From Hyphomicrobiales bacterium (GTDB lineage: Bacteria; Pseudomonadota; Alphaproteobacteria; Rhizobiales; Rhizobiaceae): a stretch of 64,000 bases of DNA. Shown piece after piece: positions 27,353-35,271 of the stretch. Made by a program: the position numbers and the translations under genes. The DNA lies in the NCBI GenBank assembly GCA_900468805.1, contig UEIF01000003.1, positions 60,389-124,388 on the forward strand, read 5' to 3'. A model generated the notes under the pieces. It was not told the origin of the DNA. It saw only the letters and a program-made list of their open reading frames with translations, and searched no databases. Each line of letters starts with the position of its first letter. Within the stretch, counting starts at the first letter, position 1.

Positions 27353-28958
27353 AGGCCGTGGAGGCCAGATTGGCATTTTGACTTTCGACGAAGATGTCCG
27401 CCTCTGCGGCGGGCATCGCCTTGCCGAAGAGATAGCCCTGGCCGATGTCGCAGCCGAGCTGCAGCAGATAGGCCAGTTGGGCGTGCTCCTCGACGCCTTC
27501 TGCCGTCGTCTTGATGTTGAGGCTTCTGCCGAGAGCGAGCATGGCGCGGACGATTTTTTCCTGCTTCTCGTCCTCCCGGCAGGTGGCGATGAAACTCTTG
27601 TCGATCTTGATCTTGTCGAAACGGTAGCGGGCGAGCTGAGCGAGGCTCGAATAGCCCGTGCCGAAATCATCGAGTGCAATCTGTATGCCGGCCTCATGCA
27701 ACTCATCGAGAATATGGGCGGCGATCGCCGGGTCCTGGATCAGCGCGTTTTCGGTGATTTCCACTTCCAGCCGCTTTGCCGGCAGACGGCTTGCGGTCAG
27801 CACTTTAAGGATGCGGGAAGCAAGCAGCCTGTCTTCCATCTGCACCGGCGACACGTTGAAGGAAAGCCTGACATGATCCGGCCAGGCCAGCGCATCGTAA
27901 CATGCCTGGGTGAGCAGATTTTCGAACAGTTCGGTGATCATGCCGGTTTCTTCGGCAATGCTGATGAAAACCGGGGGAGGGATGTTCGTGCCGTCGTCGT
28001 CGGTCCAGCGAGCAAGCGCCTCGAAGCCGCAGAGCCTGCCGCTTCTGAGATCAATCAGCGGCTGGTAATAGGTTTTGATCGCCTTCTTCTGAATGGCGCC
28101 GCGCAGCTTGGTCTCCAGTGATGCGCGTTCCGTTACCTTGTTCTGCATCGACGGTTCGAAGGTCAGTTGATGATTGGGACCGCGCGATTTCGCCTCGTAC
28201 ATGGCAAGGTCGGCGCGGTGAGCGGCATCCTCCAACGGCTCGGCGCCTTCGCTCCAGCGGTCGTAACCCACGCTTGCGCCGACCTCGACGGCAAAGCCGT
28301 CGATCAGTATGGGGCGCGTGACCGCCTGGATGAGCACCTTGGCAAACCATTCCTCCCGCGCCGCGGTCATACCGAGGGCGATGATGATGAATTCATCTCC
28401 GCCGAAACGGTAGACGCAATCGGCATTGCCCAGCGCGCAGATGCGCTTGGCCACTTCCACCAGCAGAACGTCGCCGCCCTTGTGGCCAACGAGGTCGTTG
28501 ACTTTCTTGAAGCCGTCGAGATCGACGGAGAAGATCGTGACGTTGCTCCTGACTTCTTCGGGAATATTGCCTTCCTTATCGGCGGGCTTGGGCAGGATTT
28601 TGCGTTCGAAAGCGTAGCGGTTCGGAAGCTTGGTCAGATGATCGTGGGTGGCGGTCCAGTCGGCGCGCGCCTGGGCGGCGTCGCGAAGTTGCATCTCCTT
28701 GCGAAGGTCGGCAATGCGCAACACGGAATAAATGAAACTCATCGCGCCGGCGATGCCGAGGGCCAGCACGAATTTATCGGCGCCGTAATTCTCGAAGTTG
28801 CTCATGAAGGAAACGAGCCAGCTATCGACATCCAGCAGGGCGCCTGAAATCCAGATCGCTGCACCGAGCGCCATGATCGTCAGACATTGCCTTCCCGCCC
28901 TGCTCCTGAAGAATTCCGGCATCAGCTTCTCCATCTCCACCCGGGGCGGAAATATCAT
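27351..28958 (-). CDS. GGDEF-EAL cyclic-di-GMP protein with two membrane helices
   Basis: The protein (up to 535 residues) has two N-terminal transmembrane helices (about 25-42 and 63-82), a GGDEF domain with the intact motif RFGGDEF (residues 184-190) and an EAL domain with GFEALARW (311-318), DDFGTGYSSL and KIDKSFI. Both catalytic motifs look intact, so it could make and degrade c-di-GMP. The likely start is an internal ATG (M13, position 28922), which has GGAG at good spacing. It has no obvious sensor domain. Confidence 0.92.
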   Translation of the reverse strand: MIFPPRVEMEKLMPEFFRSRAGRQCLTIMALGAAIWISGALLDVDSWLVSFMSNFENYGADKFVLALGIAGAMSFIYSVLRIADLRKEMQLRDAAQARADWTATHDHLTKLPNRYAFERKILPKPADKEGNIPEEVRSNVTIFSVDLDGFKKVNDLVGHKGGDVLLVEVAKRICALGNADCVYRFGGDEFIIIALGMTAAREEWFAKVLIQAVTRPILIDGFAVEVGASVGYDRWSEGAEPLEDAAHRADLAMYEAKSRGPNHQLTFEPSMQNKVTERASLETKLRGAIQKKAIKTYYQPLIDLRSGRLCGFEALARWTDDDGTNIPPPVFISIAEETGMITELFENLLTQACYDALAWPDHVRLSFNVSPVQMEDRLLASRILKVLTASRLPAKRLEVEITENALIQDPAIAAHILDELHEAGIQIALDDFGTGYSSLAQLARYRFDKIKIDKSFIATCREDEKQEKIVRAMLALGRSLNIKTTAEGVEEHAQLAYLLQLGCDIGQGYLFGKAMPAAEADIFVESQNANLASTA

Positions 28959-29156
28959 GAAAGTCTGAAATGTTTATTGAAACCTGAAGGCGAATTGTTA
29001 GAGACAATGCCACGCATTCGTTAGCACTTTCATCGCTACGCCTACCCCTTTCGTGCTGCGCAGCATTTTCATAGCGTACGGAGCGCCGAATTTTACCGGC
29101 GATTTGAAACCTTTGGCCGCTTTCCGCTTTATGCTTTCGCAACGGGTGCAGGGCAG

Positions 29157-29814
<658 letters not shown>

Positions 29815-29842
29815 TTCCACCTTTCACGGTCGCTATGCCTGA

Positions 29843-29882
29843 AAGCGCCCTGCGATCATCGGCTTGATCGCAGGGCGCTTTT
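29843..29882 (+). terminator. Terminator after the FPASDP gene
   Basis: A perfect 16 bp stem, AAGCGCCCTGCGATCA (29843-29858) with TGATCGCAGGGCGCTT (29865-29880), followed by TT. It is unusually long and should isolate the histidine kinase operon. Confidence 0.88.
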
Positions 29883-29923
29883 CCGTCACTGGTGCTTTAA
29901 CCGCTGTTCAGAGATCGTTTTTC

Positions 29924-31417
29924 ATGCCCTCCTCAAATGCTTCCTTCGTGCGTTCCGCGCTGATCATGCTGGCGCTCGGCGTGCTGATCCTGACGGCAAT
30001 CGTCGGGGCATCGCTTTGGCTGGTGCGGGAAAACAGCCTCTATTCCGATGAGGTGGCGCAGATACGCCGCGTGCGCAGCGCTGCAGCCGACCTGCTGTCG
30101 ACGCTGCAGGACGCAGAGACGGGCCAGCGGGGTTTTCTACTGACTCTCGACCGGAAATATCTCGATCCGTACAACACCGCCATCCAGGACCTGCCGGCGC
30201 GGCGCCAGGGGTTGCTGGATGCAACGAGCGATCTTCCTAAAAATAGCGAAAGCCTGAGGGCGCTGGATCAGGCAATCGACAGCAAGCTCAAGGAGTTGTC
30301 ATCGACAATTACGCTTGCCTCCCAGGGGCAGATGGCAGACGCCCTTGCCATTGTCCGCAGCGATACCGGCAATGCGGCAATGGCGGCAGTGCGGACGACG
30401 CTGGGCGGCCTCATCGCCTCGACAGACGATCGCCTTCGTATCATCGTGATCCAACAACTGGATGCAGCCGACAATCTGCAATGGGTCACCGTGGGCGGCG
30501 CCATCGCCATGGTCATCGTCATAGGCGGCGCCATCCTCATCATCTTCCAGCATGTGCGGGAGCTCTCGCGGGCGCAGAAGGAGCTAGAAGTGCTCAATTT
30601 CGGCCTCGAAGAGCGCGTTACCGAACGCACTGAAGACCTGATGCGGGCCAACCAGGAGATCCAGCGCTTCGCCTATATCGTCACCCACGATCTTCGCGCG
30701 CCGCTTGTCAACATCATGGGTTTTCTCAGCGAACTGGAGACCAGCCTGAAGGCGGTAAACAGCTACGTGCTTGCAGATAACAAACAGCCGAGCGAAGAGG
30801 AAATCAGGGAGGCACGGCTTGCGGTGGAGGAAGACCTGCCGGAAGCGATGAATTTCATTCGTTCCTCCACGCGAAAAATGGATTCGCTGATCAACGCCAT
30901 CCTGAAGATTTCGCGCGACGGCCGACGCAAGCTTGCTCCGGAGCGGATCGATCTCAAGGCGGTGGTAGAAACGGCGGCTGAGAATGTCCAGCACCAGATT
31001 GCAGCATCCGAAGGCACGGTGGAAATCGACGTGCGCGTGCCGTCGCTCGTGACGGACCGCTTCTCGCTTGACCAGATTTTCGGTAATCTCTTTGACAATG
31101 CCGTGAAATATCGATCACCCAGCCGGCCGCTCGATCTGCACGTAAAGGCCGTACCTGCCGGAAAAGGGCGTATCCAGATCGACATCAAGGACAACGGCCG
31201 CGGTATCGGCAAGGCGGATATGGAGCGCGTTTTCGAGCTTTTCCGGCGCGCCGGCACGCAGGACCAGCCGGGCGAGGGTATCGGCCTTGCCTATGTGCGC
31301 TCGTTAATACGAAATTTGGGCGGCGATGTTACGGTCGATTCGGCCGAAGGCGTCGGCAGCACGTTCACGCTGACGCTGCCTGCGGACCTCAGCACGATTA
31401 TAAAGGCAGAGACATGA
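29924..31417 (+). CDS. CHASE3-domain sensor histidine kinase
   Basis: A 497-residue membrane kinase. Helix 1 lies at about residues 11-33, a periplasmic CHASE3 domain follows (LQDAETGQRGFLLTLDRKYL at about 61-80), and helix 2 at about 188-208. The HisKA box is FAYIVTHDLRAPLVNI with His255, then the HATPase motifs GNLFDNAVKY, IDIKDNGRGIG and GEGIGLAYVRSLI. It overlaps the receiver gene by 4 bp (ATGA), so the two are a translationally coupled pair. The signal is unknown. Confidence 0.92.
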   Translation: MPSSNASFVRSALIMLALGVLILTAIVGASLWLVRENSLYSDEVAQIRRVRSAAADLLSTLQDAETGQRGFLLTLDRKYLDPYNTAIQDLPARRQGLLDATSDLPKNSESLRALDQAIDSKLKELSSTITLASQGQMADALAIVRSDTGNAAMAAVRTTLGGLIASTDDRLRIIVIQQLDAADNLQWVTVGGAIAMVIVIGGAILIIFQHVRELSRAQKELEVLNFGLEERVTERTEDLMRANQEIQRFAYIVTHDLRAPLVNIMGFLSELETSLKAVNSYVLADNKQPSEEEIREARLAVEEDLPEAMNFIRSSTRKMDSLINAILKISRDGRRKLAPERIDLKAVVETAAENVQHQIAASEGTVEIDVRVPSLVTDRFSLDQIFGNLFDNAVKYRSPSRPLDLHVKAVPAGKGRIQIDIKDNGRGIGKADMERVFELFRRAGTQDQPGEGIGLAYVRSLIRNLGGDVTVDSAEGVGSTFTLTLPADLSTIIKAET

Positions 31418-31854
31418 TAGCGACCGGCAAGGAAGTCACCATCGTCATGATCGAGGACGATGAGGGGCATGCCCGCCTCATCGAGAAGAATGTACGCCGT
31501 GCCGGCGTCAATAACGAAATCGTGCCTTTCACCAACGGCACCAGCGCGCTCGACTTCATTCTGGGCACGGACCGCAGCGGTGAAGTGAGCCGCGACCGTT
31601 ATCTTCTGGTGCTGCTGGACCTGAACCTGCCGGATATGTCGGGCATCGATATTCTGGAGAAGATCAAGGGCAACGAACACACCAAGCGCCTGCCGGTGGT
31701 GATCCTGACGACGACCGACGATGAGCGCGAAATCCAGCGCTGCTATGACCTCGGCGCCAACGTCTACATCACCAAGCCGGTCGACTACGAGAACTTTGCC
31801 CACGCGATCCGCCAGCTCGGCCTGTTCTTCGCTGTGATCCAGATTCCGCAATAG
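31414..31854 (+). CDS. Single-domain response regulator
   Basis: A 146-residue receiver with no output domain. The acidic pocket is EDD (about 14-16), the phosphorylated residue is Asp69 in LLDLNLPDMSG, with the conserved Thr in LTTTDD and the Lys in YITKPVDY. It resembles the stand-alone Rcp1/CheY-like receivers partnered with phytochrome-type or CHASE3 kinases. It probably passes phosphate to a phosphotransfer protein or acts by binding. Confidence 0.9.
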   Translation: MIATGKEVTIVMIEDDEGHARLIEKNVRRAGVNNEIVPFTNGTSALDFILGTDRSGEVSRDRYLLVLLDLNLPDMSGIDILEKIKGNEHTKRLPVVILTTTDDEREIQRCYDLGANVYITKPVDYENFAHAIRQLGLFFAVIQIPQ

Positions 31855-31865
31855 TCTGCAAAGAG

Positions 31866-31896
31866 AAAGGCGAGCGGCCGTAGCGCGCTCGCCTTT
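31866..31896. terminator. Bidirectional hairpin after the receiver gene
   Basis: AAAGGCGAGCG, 9 nt loop, CGCTCGCCTTT: an 11 bp perfect stem with A and T ends, able to terminate the receiver operon and the opposing 39-codon gene. Confidence 0.8.
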
Positions 31897-31912
31897 GACG
31901 TGCTCTGACTTT

Positions 31913-32032
31913 TCAAGCGACGTTGATCAGCAATGGCAGGCCGATCATCACGCCGACAAGAACAGCGACAACAGTTGCGACACGCACGATGCGCAGACGC
32001 CGCGTGCGTTCCCCACTCCAGTCATAGGTCAT
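31913..32032 (-). CDS. 39-residue single-pass membrane micropeptide
   Basis: The ATG at 32032 follows GAGGAG at good spacing. The product starts MTYDWSGERTRRLRIVRVAT and continues as a hydrophobic helix of about 20 residues ending LPLLINVA. The basic N-terminus (RTRRLRIVR) before the helix predicts an N-in single-pass inner membrane protein. Its length is too short for most automatic annotation. I do not know the family. The hairpin at 31866-31896 lies downstream as terminator. Confidence 0.65.
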   Translation of the reverse strand: MTYDWSGERTRRLRIVRVATVVAVLVGVMIGLPLLINVA

Positions 32033-32132
32033 TTTGCGTCTCCTCGGGGAAGGACGTAGAGCCCGGGATTCCGGGTTCAATATGTATGACTGCGTTTGCT
32101 TGTGTAAGGCTGGCCTAATTTACGAGGATTAT

Positions 32133-32678
32133 TCAGAAACGCAGCGACCAGCGGCGGCCGTCATGGGTCATGCGTACCATGCCGAGCGGCTGGACATCGA
32201 TGGTCCAGAAGGAAGCGGGTGGCGCTTTCAGCACATCCAGGATCGCGGCGCGGATGACGGCTGCGTGGCTGACTGCTACGACATGGCCGCCCAGGGGCAT
32301 TTCCTCGTTCATCCAGCCGGCAATGCGTTTGCAAAGCTGTTGCAGGCTCTCGCCCTCATGCGGGGCGGCTTCGGGATCGGACATCCAGAGAGCAAGGTTT
32401 TCCGGCTCTTCGGAGTGAAGGTTCATCAGCGGCTTGCCGGCCCAGCGGCCGTAGTCGCAATCCCGCAGCGAGGGAGCAAGGGTCGCGTCGAACCCCAGCA
32501 TCTCGGCAGTCTGCCGGGCACGCAGCGCCGGGCTCGTGAAAGCCCTGTCCGCCCGTCCTGGCGCCGGCAGCGCGCCTTCGCTCAGCGCCTTCTCCTCCAG
32601 CGGTTCGTCCGCCGGAAAGGAGGCGGTGCGGTTTGCCGCCGTCGCGCCGTGATTTATCCATGTCAGGCGGGTGGTCAC
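32133..32678 (-). CDS. CobC-like histidine phosphatase family protein
   Basis: A 181-residue member of the histidine phosphatase superfamily, started at the GTG at 32678. The usual catalytic RHG is NHG here (LTWINHGATAANR), the second histidine is in VAVSHAAVIRAAI and an Arg in SPALRARQTAEML. Its position next to the cobalamin riboswitch and cbtBA suggests a role related to CobC (alpha-ribazole phosphatase), but the loss of the first Arg makes the activity uncertain. It is divergent from cbtB. Confidence 0.8.
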   Translation of the reverse strand: MTTRLTWINHGATAANRTASFPADEPLEEKALSEGALPAPGRADRAFTSPALRARQTAEMLGFDATLAPSLRDCDYGRWAGKPLMNLHSEEPENLALWMSDPEAAPHEGESLQQLCKRIAGWMNEEMPLGGHVVAVSHAAVIRAAILDVLKAPPASFWTIDVQPLGMVRMTHDGRRWSLRF

Positions 32679-32735
32679 GTTCTCGGCACCCTTGGAGATA
32701 GGGCGGGATGGTCGCCGCCCGCATATGAAGTTTCG

Positions 32736-32765
32736 TTGACAGTATCTTTGACGAACAGATATAAC
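32736..32765 (+). promoter_or_regulatory. Promoter for the cobalamin riboswitch transcript
   Basis: TTGACA (32736-32741), 17 nt, ATATAA (32759-32764), or TATAAC with 18 nt spacing. It is close to the sigma-70 consensus and immediately precedes the riboswitch. Confidence 0.65.
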
Positions 32766-32885
32766 CGTGACGTTGCGGGTTTGGAAGCCGGTGAAAGTCC
32801 GGCGCGGTCGCGCCACTGTGACCAGCGTGTCGAAATTCTTCGCGTTGGAAGTCAGACCCTACTGCACGCAAAGATCTTCGACTGA
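32766..32885 (+). ncRNA. Cobalamin (B12) riboswitch upstream of cbtBA
   Basis: The leader contains the conserved core GAAGCCGGTGAAAGTCCGGC, then GCGGTCGCGCCACTGTGACC, and the B12-box-like AGTCAGACCC further on, in the order of the cobalamin riboswitch consensus. It lies directly upstream of cbtB, which is a known target class. B12 would be expected to reduce cbtBA expression. Confidence 0.92.
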
Positions 32886-32908
32886 ACGCGTCATTCCAGG
32901 AGGAATAC

Positions 32909-33118
32909 ATGTCTGACACCACTTTCGCGCCCGTCGCGTCACCCGCACCGATCCCGCTTGGCGAAATCCTGCCCTGGGCGATTTTCGGTGGCCTGCTGAT
33001 GCTCATCGCCATCTATTTCGTCGGCACTGAAGAAGGCGCGATGGCGCTCTTCAACGGCATGTATGTGCACGAATTCGTGCATGACGGCCGTCACCTCCTT
33101 GGCTTCCCCTGCCACTAA
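32909..33118 (+). CDS. cbtB: CbtB, cobalt transporter small subunit
   Basis: A 69-residue protein with one transmembrane helix (about residues 22-42) and a His-rich C-terminus (HEFVHDGRHLLGFPCH) that is the CbtB metal-binding signature. It acts with CbtA in the inner membrane for cobalt uptake for B12 synthesis. AGGAGGAATAC precedes the ATG. Its control by the riboswitch supports the role. Confidence 0.93.
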   Translation: MSDTTFAPVASPAPIPLGEILPWAIFGGLLMLIAIYFVGTEEGAMALFNGMYVHEFVHDGRHLLGFPCH

Positions 33119-33131
33119 GGGAGTGCCTCAC

Positions 33132-33866
33132 ATGGTTGGAAACCTTTTGCTCCGCGGCATGATCGCGGGCCTGATTGCTGGCATCTTGGTTTTTGCCTTC
33201 GCGCGCATTTTCGGTGAGCCGCTCGTCGATGCGGCGATTGCCTTCGAAGAGGCGACGTCACAGGCTGCCGGTGCCGCAGCCGAACCCGAGATCGTCAGCC
33301 GCGCCACGCAAGCGGGCCTTGGGCTCTTCACCGGTATCATGGCCTATAGCGTTGCCGTCGGCGGGCTTTTCGCGCTCGTCTTCGCCTTCGTCCATGGCCG
33401 CTTCAGTAGCCTTTCGGCACGCGGCACCTCTGCCGTCATCGCTGCCGCCGCTTTCGTCGCCATCGTCATCGTCCCGGCCATTAAATATCCGGCCAATCCG
33501 CCGGCTGTCGGCAACCCGGATACGATTGGGGTGCGCACCGAACTGTTCTTCCTGATGATCGTCGTGTCGATTGCTTCGCTGGTCGCGGCGATCGCAATCG
33601 CCCGCCGGCTGGCGGCGAACTACGGCGCCTGGAATGCGGCGATCATTGCGGGCATCCTCTTTGTCGGCTTCATTGGCCTGGTGGAATATCTGCTGCCGCC
33701 GATCAACGAAGTGCCGGAGAATTTCTCGGCGATGGTTCTGTGGCGCTTCCGCACGACCTCGCTTGGGATGCATGTGATCTTATGGTCGGTTCTCGGCCTC
33801 GCATTCGGCGCGCTGGCGGAGAAGCGCCTCAGCGTAAGGAACGGGTTCCGCCCGGCTTATCGGTAG
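33132..33866 (+). CDS. cbtA: CbtA, cobalt transporter membrane subunit
   Basis: A 244-residue membrane protein with about six helices (first at about 7-25). It follows cbtB by 13 bp. It ends with AEKRLSVRNGFRPAYR. CbtA is the five- to six-helix partner of CbtB. The start is the ATG at 33132 (MVGNLLLRGMIAG); sequence upstream in frame belongs to the antisense-like overlap with cbtB. Confidence 0.92.
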   Translation: MVGNLLLRGMIAGLIAGILVFAFARIFGEPLVDAAIAFEEATSQAAGAAAEPEIVSRATQAGLGLFTGIMAYSVAVGGLFALVFAFVHGRFSSLSARGTSAVIAAAAFVAIVIVPAIKYPANPPAVGNPDTIGVRTELFFLMIVVSIASLVAAIAIARRLAANYGAWNAAIIAGILFVGFIGLVEYLLPPINEVPENFSAMVLWRFRTTSLGMHVILWSVLGLAFGALAEKRLSVRNGFRPAYR

Positions 33867-33953
33867 GCAATGGTAGAGGGGGCCTTACGGCTCCCTCTTT
33901 CCTTGAGAAGCCTGTCGGCTCGTGATCAGCCGTATCGGGACGTTGGACGTCTT

Positions 33954-34559
33954 ATGAAGAACGTATTTGATGCCATCTGTTTTGGCTTTGCGCTGCTGAC
34001 TGCCAGCAACGCATTCGCGCACAGCTACAGCGGTGAGGGCAGCAATGCCGGTCTACCGGTGCCGGAAATAACTCACGGCGAGATGGCCGTCATTGCCGAT
34101 TATCGCGGTCGTATCATGGATCTTGCGGCAAGCGCGGTTGATACGAACGAGCGTTTCCGGCGTGTGCTGAACTATGCCGAAATCCAGTATTCCTACTGTC
34201 TCTGGGGCCGGATGCCCGGCAGTGTGACGGATGAGGAAAGCCCATTCAACGAATGCGCCCATGCGTACCTGGCGGCGACCAAAGCAGTGCTGCTCTCCCT
34301 GCGAGATATGCCGCAGGAGGCCGTAGCGGCTGGTGAAATCGCATCTGCCGTCGATGTTGATATGGTCAGGCGCGGGCTCTCTCTGGTGACCTGTCGATTC
34401 AGCGGTGAGGGTTTCAATACGGCCGATATCGTGCGCCCGCGCTGGAGCGAAATTCCGCTGCATCCGGCGAGCATGGTCTCGCTCACCGGATTTGCAGCGA
34501 TCCTCGCCGCAGGGTTCTTTGTTTTCAGGCGGTTTCTTCGGATTCAGTCCTCGGAATAG
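33954..34559 (+). CDS. Exported membrane-anchored hypothetical protein downstream of cbtA
   Basis: A 201-residue protein with an N-terminal signal (MKNVFDAICFGFALLTASNA, cleavage near AFA), a helical periplasmic domain with four cysteines (YCLWG, NECAH, VTCRF and one in the signal) and a C-terminal helix (about 175-193) followed by basic residues. I do not recognise it. It starts 87 bp after cbtA and may be part of the riboswitch operon. Its end overlaps the convergent oxidoreductase gene by 16 bp. Confidence 0.7.
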   Translation: MKNVFDAICFGFALLTASNAFAHSYSGEGSNAGLPVPEITHGEMAVIADYRGRIMDLAASAVDTNERFRRVLNYAEIQYSYCLWGRMPGSVTDEESPFNECAHAYLAATKAVLLSLRDMPQEAVAAGEIASAVDVDMVRRGLSLVTCRFSGEGFNTADIVRPRWSEIPLHPASMVSLTGFAAILAAGFFVFRRFLRIQSSE

Positions 34560-35206
34560 CGCTGCTCGCGCCACGGGTCACCATACATATGGTAGCCGTT
34601 CTTTTCCCAGAAACCGGCCTTGTCGGCCGGCAGCAGATCGATGCGGCGCAGCCATTTGGCGCTTTTCCAGAAATAGAGATGGGGTACGACGAGACGCATC
34701 GGCCCGCCATGATCGCGGGTGAGCGGCAAGCCCTCCCACGAGGTGGCGAGAATGGCATCCTCGGCGGCGAAATCGGACAGCGGCAGGTTGGTGGTATAAC
34801 CGTCATAGCTTGTCAGCATGACGTAACCGGCTTCCGGCTTCGGCATAGCGAGATCGAGCAGGTCGCGGGTGGAAACGCCCTTCCACTTGTTATCGTAGCG
34901 CGACCATGTCGTCACACAGTGGATGTCACTAACCATTGCGCTCTGTTCCAGCGCCTGGAAGGCTGCCCAATTGAGGTCCAGCGGTGTCTCGACAAGGCCG
35001 CGAACCTCAAGCCGCCAGCTATCGATGGAAATGATCGGCTGCTGGCCGAGGTCGAGCACCGGCCAATTCTTGACCAGATGCTGGCCCGGCGGCAGGCGCT
35101 CGGTTTCCGGGCGGCTGATGCGGCCGGTCAGGAATTTTCCTTCCGCTGCCCAACGGCGCTTGGATGTTGTGAGCTTGCTGTCTTCGGGGATCTGGTCGTC
35201 GCTCAT
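34544..35206 (-). CDS. Sulfite oxidase/YedY-like molybdopterin oxidoreductase
   Basis: A 220-residue protein with the molybdopterin-binding fold of sulfite oxidases. The cysteine that ligates molybdenum is in SDIHCVTTWSRYDNKW (about residue 98). SWEGLPLTRDHGGPMRLVVP and FWKSAKWLRRIDLL are family motifs. It has no Tat signal, so it is probably cytoplasmic. AAGGAGACC precedes the ATG at 35206. No redox partner gene is adjacent. Confidence 0.88.
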   Translation of the reverse strand: MSDDQIPEDSKLTTSKRRWAAEGKFLTGRISRPETERLPPGQHLVKNWPVLDLGQQPIISIDSWRLEVRGLVETPLDLNWAAFQALEQSAMVSDIHCVTTWSRYDNKWKGVSTRDLLDLAMPKPEAGYVMLTSYDGYTTNLPLSDFAAEDAILATSWEGLPLTRDHGGPMRLVVPHLYFWKSAKWLRRIDLLPADKAGFWEKNGYHMYGDPWREQRYSED

Positions 35207-35271
35207 GGCGGTCTCCTTGCGGTGCAGCAATCAGACATCTGCGCCTGACATGTGTCAAGTTTCAGCGCCTC

